A stretch of DNA of 64,000 nt, taken from the NCBI GenBank assembly GCA_019913005.1, contig JAIOHL010000124.1, forward strand, positions 219,107 to 283,106. Direction: 5' to 3'. A model generated the notes under the pieces. It was not told the DNA's origin. It saw only the letters and a list, made by a program, of their open reading frames with translations, and ran no database searches. This DNA is from Anaerolineae bacterium. GTDB lineage: Bacteria; Chloroflexota; Anaerolineae; Aggregatilineales; J027. Shown piece after piece: positions 60,258 to 64,000 of this stretch (within the stretch, counting starts at the first letter, position 1; each line of letters opens with the position of its first letter). Position numbers and translations under genes: made by a program.

Positions 60258-61273
60258 AATTTGGCCCAGTCCCCATTGAGGAGGCGGTTGGCAAGATTCT
60301 AGCGCATAATCTAATTGGGCAGGATGGCAAGAAACTACTCGGCAAAGGGCATCGTTTAACCGGCGATGATGCTGAACTCCTCCACACCAATGGTTATTCA
60401 AGTGTGGTGGTTGCCGCCCTCGACCCTACAGATTTAGGCGAAAATGAAGCCGCTCGTCGCGTCGGGATGGCGATTGCCGGGCCAAATGTGCGGGTGGTCG
60501 CTCCCGGTGTGGGTCGGGCTAATTTGTCAGCCGAGGTGGACGGGCCACTTTATGTCAATGTGCCATTATTACGCCGTCTCAACAGCATTGATGAGGGGAT
60601 CACCATTGCTACCCTGCGTGAACACACCCCTGTTAAAACCCGCACTTTGATTACCCTCGTCAAAATTATCCCCTTTGGGATTCCCGCCGCACGAGTTGAA
60701 GATGTGGAGGCCATCACCCGTGAATTTGGCCCGGTGGTGTCGGTGCGACCTCTCAAACCAGCAGCCGTTTCGCTCATTATCTCCGGCCCGGAACGCGCTC
60801 GTGAACGCTTATTAGGGGACTTTACGTCGCCCGTTGAACAGCGGATTCAGGCACTGGGCAGTTCTCTTAAATCAGTCAGTTTTGTCCCACACACCGCCGA
60901 GGAGATTGTGCAAGCCCTATGTGATCAACAAGCCGCCGAGTCGGGTTTGATTATTCTTGCGGGCATTTCGGCCATCATTGACCGGGATGATGTTGTCCCA
61001 ACGGCATTACGGCAAGCAGGGGGCAGCGTCAGCCATTTTGGTGCGCCCGTTGACCCCGGCAGTCTATTGATGTTGGGTTATTTGGGCAACATCCCCGTGA
61101 TTGGTGCTCCCGGCTGCATCAAATCGTACAAAACCAACATCATTGATTGGATCTTGCCGCGCTTGTTGGCAGGCGAACGACTCACTCATGCCGACTTGAT
61201 TGAGATGGGGCATGGCGGCCTGCTAGATGACATCCATGAGCGCCCCATGCCCCGCGAAAATACCGAAGATTAG
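60254..61273 (+). CDS. molybdopterin-binding protein (MoeA/MoCF-like)
   Basis: A 339-residue protein with a molybdopterin-binding fold in its second half (VSLIISG near residue 175 and GAPVDPGSLLMLGYLGNIPVIGAPGCIKSYKTN near 275). The N-terminal part (PIEEAVGKILAHNL and GKGHRLTGDD) recalls MoeA. Members of this group occur in molybdenum hydroxylase operons, probably in cofactor tailoring or cytidylation. It is not a full MoeA. Coupled to coxF by ATGA, and it meets the converging acetyltransferase gene with a four-base overlap. Confidence 0.85.
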   Translation: MKFGPVPIEEAVGKILAHNLIGQDGKKLLGKGHRLTGDDAELLHTNGYSSVVVAALDPTDLGENEAARRVGMAIAGPNVRVVAPGVGRANLSAEVDGPLYVNVPLLRRLNSIDEGITIATLREHTPVKTRTLITLVKIIPFGIPAARVEDVEAITREFGPVVSVRPLKPAAVSLIISGPERARERLLGDFTSPVEQRIQALGSSLKSVSFVPHTAEEIVQALCDQQAAESGLIILAGISAIIDRDDVVPTALRQAGGSVSHFGAPVDPGSLLMLGYLGNIPVIGAPGCIKSYKTNIIDWILPRLLAGERLTHADLIEMGHGGLLDDIHERPMPRENTED

Positions 61274-62097
61274 GCTGATGCTTGGGGACGCCGATTTTGT
61301 TCCAACCAGCGCACCCCAAAATCCACCACCCCGCGCTGCGAAATCAAACGGGCTTCGGCTTGGCCCACTTTGCTGGGGATATACCCGATGCCGGCTTCAT
61401 AATCCGCTCCGCACTGCTCGAAATCATCAGCATCATAGGCCAGCATGTCATACGCCACCCATCGGCGTTCACCATTAACCAGAATCGCGCTACCCTGTTT
61501 TTCTAGCGCCTTGCCGAAATAATCGCCGCGGTGTTCGGCGAGATGGAGCGAGGTGTTATTGCCATGAACTACCCCCAATAACAACACCTGACCATCCAGA
61601 TCGTAGATCCGCGCTAGAGGAGATCGCTCGCCAAACTGGGCATCTAGTTGATGTTCAGCGGTAATCCATTCGGCATGTTGACCCCACGCCGCAAACGAAC
61701 CCACCGGATGATAGCTCCGCGCCACGCCGGGCCAGCGTCGAAAGGTCTCGGCAATAATCCCCATTTGACGGGTGGGGGTAACGGCTGGGTCAAAAGCGGG
61801 CCATTCATCATAAACGATTTGCCACCAGCCCTGCGGAATAGGCGGGTTTTGCCAGTGGGCTGGGTCGCTGTTATCTGAGGAGTGGCTTGGCATCACCAAT
61901 GTCCCCGCTGGCGTCAATACGTCCATGATGGCCTGAATCACAGGAATAGGCCCGCCTACCGTCCAGCCGAGTTTGCTCATGGCGGAGTGCATAATAATCA
62001 CCATCCCCGGTTGGATACCAAGTTGCTCAAAATCACGGCGCAGGGTGGCACGGGTATTGGGGGTTGGGGTTTGCTTTACAACAATGCCTTCATTCAT
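61270..62097 (-). CDS. AAC(3)-family N-acetyltransferase
   Basis: A 275-residue protein of the aminoglycoside 3-N-acetyltransferase fold. Family motifs are VIIMHSAMSKLGWTVGGPIPVIQAIMDVLTPAGTLVMPSHS, FRRWPGVARSYHPVGSFAAWG and LLLGVVHGNNTSLHLAEHR. Chromosomal members often have unknown acceptors, so resistance should not be assumed. The track starts 56 codons earlier at a TTG that coincides with the rplI start; the ATG at 62097 with GAGG upstream agrees with the family N-terminus. Confidence 0.88.
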   Translation of the reverse strand: MNEGIVVKQTPTPNTRATLRRDFEQLGIQPGMVIIMHSAMSKLGWTVGGPIPVIQAIMDVLTPAGTLVMPSHSSDNSDPAHWQNPPIPQGWWQIVYDEWPAFDPAVTPTRQMGIIAETFRRWPGVARSYHPVGSFAAWGQHAEWITAEHQLDAQFGERSPLARIYDLDGQVLLLGVVHGNNTSLHLAEHRGDYFGKALEKQGSAILVNGERRWVAYDMLAYDADDFEQCGADYEAGIGYIPSKVGQAEARLISQRGVVDFGVRWLEQNRRPQASA

Positions 62098-62264
62098 AAA
62101 ATGCCTCATTTTTGGCGATAGAGAAATCGGGTCCGTCAACCGCTGTAAGTCTAACAGAAGATAGGTGTTAGAAAACTGTGGGGTTGTGGTCTGGTATTCA
62201 TTGAGTCTTTCTGGTAAGATAACGCCCACCAATTTCAGAAATGGCTTGACAAGGGCTTGTAACA

Positions 62265-62828
62265 ATGAAAGTTATTCTCACTGAATATGTCTATATGCAC
62301 GGCGTTGCGGGCGACGTGGTTGAAGTAGCTGATGGTTTTGCACGCAATTTCCTTATTCCACGTGGCAAAGCTGAAAAAGCCACCCCCGCCGCGCTCAAAA
62401 AACACCAGCAATTGATGGAACTGTCGGTTCAGCGTCGTAAAGAACTGAATTCACGGCTGGTCGAAGTCGCCCAGAAAATTGATGGGGTGGAACTCGTTTT
62501 TGGTCGCAAGGCTGGACGTAATAATAAACTTTATGGTTCCGTTACGACGGTAGATATTGCCAAAGCGCTGTTAGACAAAACTGGCATTGATATTGACCGC
62601 CGCCGCATCAGTGACCGCACTCTGCGCGAAATCGGCAAGTTCGAAGTTCCGGTTCGTATGGGCAGCGATCTGGCCCCCAATGTTCACATCGTCATTCTGC
62701 GGGAAGAAGATGTTGAAAAATATCTAGCGGGTCAACAGGTGGATGTGCCAGTCCATACGGCGGAAGAATACATCGAAGTTGAAGAGGCTGTTGAAGAAGA
62801 AGCAGTGGCTGAAGAAGCGGCGGAATAA
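62265..62828 (+). CDS. rplI: 50S ribosomal protein bL9
   Basis: A large-subunit protein at the base of the L1 stalk. It has 187 residues. The N-terminal domain (MKVILTEYVYMHGVAGDVVEVADGFARNFLIPRGKAEKAT) and the long connecting helix are typical; the C-terminal domain covers about residues 75-150. A Glu/Ala-rich tail of about 30 residues follows, beyond the usual 150. It lacks the usual neighbours rpsF, ssb and rpsR. A TGG-TAAGAT extended -10 at 62212-62220 is its possible promoter. Confidence 0.95.
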   Translation: MKVILTEYVYMHGVAGDVVEVADGFARNFLIPRGKAEKATPAALKKHQQLMELSVQRRKELNSRLVEVAQKIDGVELVFGRKAGRNNKLYGSVTTVDIAKALLDKTGIDIDRRRISDRTLREIGKFEVPVRMGSDLAPNVHIVILREEDVEKYLAGQQVDVPVHTAEEYIEVEEAVEEEAVAEEAAE

Positions 62829-62874
62829 TTCTGCGGCGCATCCGACCTCGGAATAAACGATAGAGAACAACTCA

Positions 62875-64000
62875 GTGAGTGATCTGGAAATTCTGGGGGC
62901 GCAATTTCGTCGGGCGCGGGAAGATCGTCGTCTGACCTTTGAACAAATCGAGCGTCAAACACGTATCCGCGCCCATTACCTAGAAGCCATTGAACTAGGC
63001 AATTTTGGCGTTATCCCATCACCCGTGCAGCTACGCGGCTTTGTACGTAATTATGCCCGTGCTGTAGGGCTTGACCCCGATTTGATGCTGGGGCAAGTTG
63101 AAGAGGCCCTAGCCAATCCGGGTGGTCGCAGACACAAAAAACAGAAAAAAGACACAACTTCTGGCAATACCCCCCCTGAGGGGTCGGCGGTAATTCCCGA
63201 TGCCCTTGAAACCTATCGCGCCCCGGTCATTGTGCCACGTGCCTCCCATTCCAATATTGAGGTGACAGCCGCCCCAACCTATGCCCCTCGCAACCGTAAC
63301 CCGCTTCGTACTATTCTCGCGGTAATCGTAGCAACCGTGCTAACCGGGGTCATTATTGGCGGATTGTTGCTGGCTATCAATGATCTGGCAGAAAAAAGTA
63401 ACCAACCAACGCGGCCATCGCCTCTGATGGAAATCAACAATAACATCAATAATCCACCACCGATCATTGCTACTAGTACCCCCACGCTAGGGGCCGTTTT
63501 CCCACCTCCGGTTAATCCAAACCAAACGCTTGAATTTAACTCATCCAGCAGCCTTTATATCTCTATCGCGGCTGTCCAACGGGCATGGGTGCGGGTGATT
63601 ACGGATGGGGCTATCCAATTTGAAGGGATTCTCGCCCCCGGCGATGGATTGGGCTATCCAGCTGACCAAAGCATTACCCTCAAAACCACCAACGCGGGTG
63701 GTTTACAAGTGACCATTAATGGGCAGGAATTTCGCTTGGGGGAGCCACGCCAGCCCTTTGAGCAAACCTTTACCCTTGGTGGTTTGATTACACCCACCTT
63801 TGCGCCGACCAATACCCCAACGATCACCTATACCCCATCGGCGACTAACACACCGGGGGCATCCATCACCCCCACATTGACGGAAACCCCAACTTTAGAA
63901 AGCAATACTACCGGAGATAGTGCGCCAGTTTCGCCAAGCAACATGACAGCGTTATTGGCAAGTCCGGAGGTCGTCTCTCCCACGCCGCTACCCCCTATTG
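62875..64000 (+). CDS. RodZ-like cytoskeletal HTH membrane protein (cut by window edge)
   Basis: An open frame of at least 375 codons that runs off the right edge and is missing from the ORF track. The N-terminal Xre-type helix-turn-helix (RRAREDRRLTFEQIERQTRI and HYLEAIELGNFGVIPSPVQLRGFVRNYA) is that of RodZ, which joins MreB to the membrane. One transmembrane segment (TILAVIVATVLTGVIIGGLLL) starts near residue 145. The external part includes a DUF4115-like domain (WVRVITDG and LKTTNAGGLQVTINGQ) and a Thr/Pro-rich stretch. The start is a GTG 46 bp after rplI with a weak GAGAA site. Confidence 0.87.
   Translation, partial: MSDLEILGAQFRRAREDRRLTFEQIERQTRIRAHYLEAIELGNFGVIPSPVQLRGFVRNYARAVGLDPDLMLGQVEEALANPGGRRHKKQKKDTTSGNTPPEGSAVIPDALETYRAPVIVPRASHSNIEVTAAPTYAPRNRNPLRTILAVIVATVLTGVIIGGLLLAINDLAEKSNQPTRPSPLMEINNNINNPPPIIATSTPTLGAVFPPPVNPNQTLEFNSSSSLYISIAAVQRAWVRVITDGAIQFEGILAPGDGLGYPADQSITLKTTNAGGLQVTINGQEFRLGEPRQPFEQTFTLGGLITPTFAPTNTPTITYTPSATNTPGASITPTLTETPTLESNTTGDSAPVSPSNMTALLASPEVVSPTPLPPI

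Noticed and set aside
62098-62265. N-terminal 56-codon extension of the acetyltransferase
   Set aside because: It would overlap the rplI start codon and promoter region, lacks a ribosome site and does not match the family N-terminus.

Overview
The window looks like one contiguous chromosomal segment of a bacterium, most plausibly a member of the Chloroflexota (Anaerolineae-like). This is an inference from several traits seen together: Thr/Pro-rich secreted linkers, an orphan Flp-type pilin, an aerobic-type cox cluster beside a nearly complete division cluster, many TTG/GTG starts, and acidic tails on ribosomal proteins. No marker rRNA is present to prove it. Genes are densely packed on both strands. 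I see no tRNA, rRNA, IS element, prophage or CRISPR array. No gene-free stretch exceeds 300 bp; the largest are 5015-5298, 51233-51495 and 16137-16398.

Layout. Bases 1-5014 hold a LacI repressor with two copies of a 14-bp operator, a PhoB-type response regulator next to a membrane 7TM/GAF/HTH-like protein, and ribosomal protein bL25. Bases 5260-13411 hold a zinc-ribbon protein, an O-methyltransferase, a lipoprotein, dnaN, then ffh-rpsP-khpA-rimM-dprA and a mannose-1-phosphate guanylyltransferase. Bases 13439-19005 hold a Pro/Gln-tailed membrane protein, fabD, an orphan promoter-terminator unit (small RNA or leader candidate), a SWIM-finger protein, a metallo-beta-lactamase-fold hydrolase, sbcD and a 48-residue Flp pilin that the ORF track misses. 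Bases 19135-23038 hold a nitrilase-family amidase divergent from a tryptophan-to-anthranilate operon (kynU-kynB-kynA plus a small membrane protein).

Bases 23090-32488 carry a small unknown protein, a 2116-residue alpha-2-macroglobulin with a CIEQ thioester, a polytopic membrane protein and a GT-C glycosyltransferase. Bases 32611-42389 are the distal division and cell-wall cluster: ftsW, murG, a CvpA-like gene, murC, murB, ftsQ, ftsA and ftsZ, closed by a terminator. An envelope module follows: a receiver-only regulator, a zinc metallopeptidase, an L,D-transpeptidase, a beta-propeller and a LON-N protein, then plsX-fabF. Bases 49375-52606 concern pterins and folate: folE, a lytic transglycosylase and a pterin dehydratase on the minus strand, folB-folK on the plus strand.

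Bases 52635-61273 form a molybdenum hydroxylase operon (coxG-S-L-M-D-E, XdhC/CoxF, a MoeA-like protein). The active-site loop is the form II type (AYRGAGR), so the substrate is probably not CO. The end holds an AAC(3)-fold acetyltransferase, bL9 and a RodZ-like gene cut by the window edge.

The main themes are envelope building (ftsW-ftsZ, rodZ, L,D-transpeptidase, lytic transglycosylase), fatty acid synthesis (fabD, plsX, fabF), translation and secretion (ffh, rpsP, rimM, rplI, rplY), and two catabolic operons (kynurenine and cox-like). The parts most worth following up are the 16167-16339 transcription unit, the paired LacI operators, the 7TM-GAF-HTH protein, the folK fusion, and the hairpins sitting directly upstream of fabD, plsX, ftsZ and coxD.
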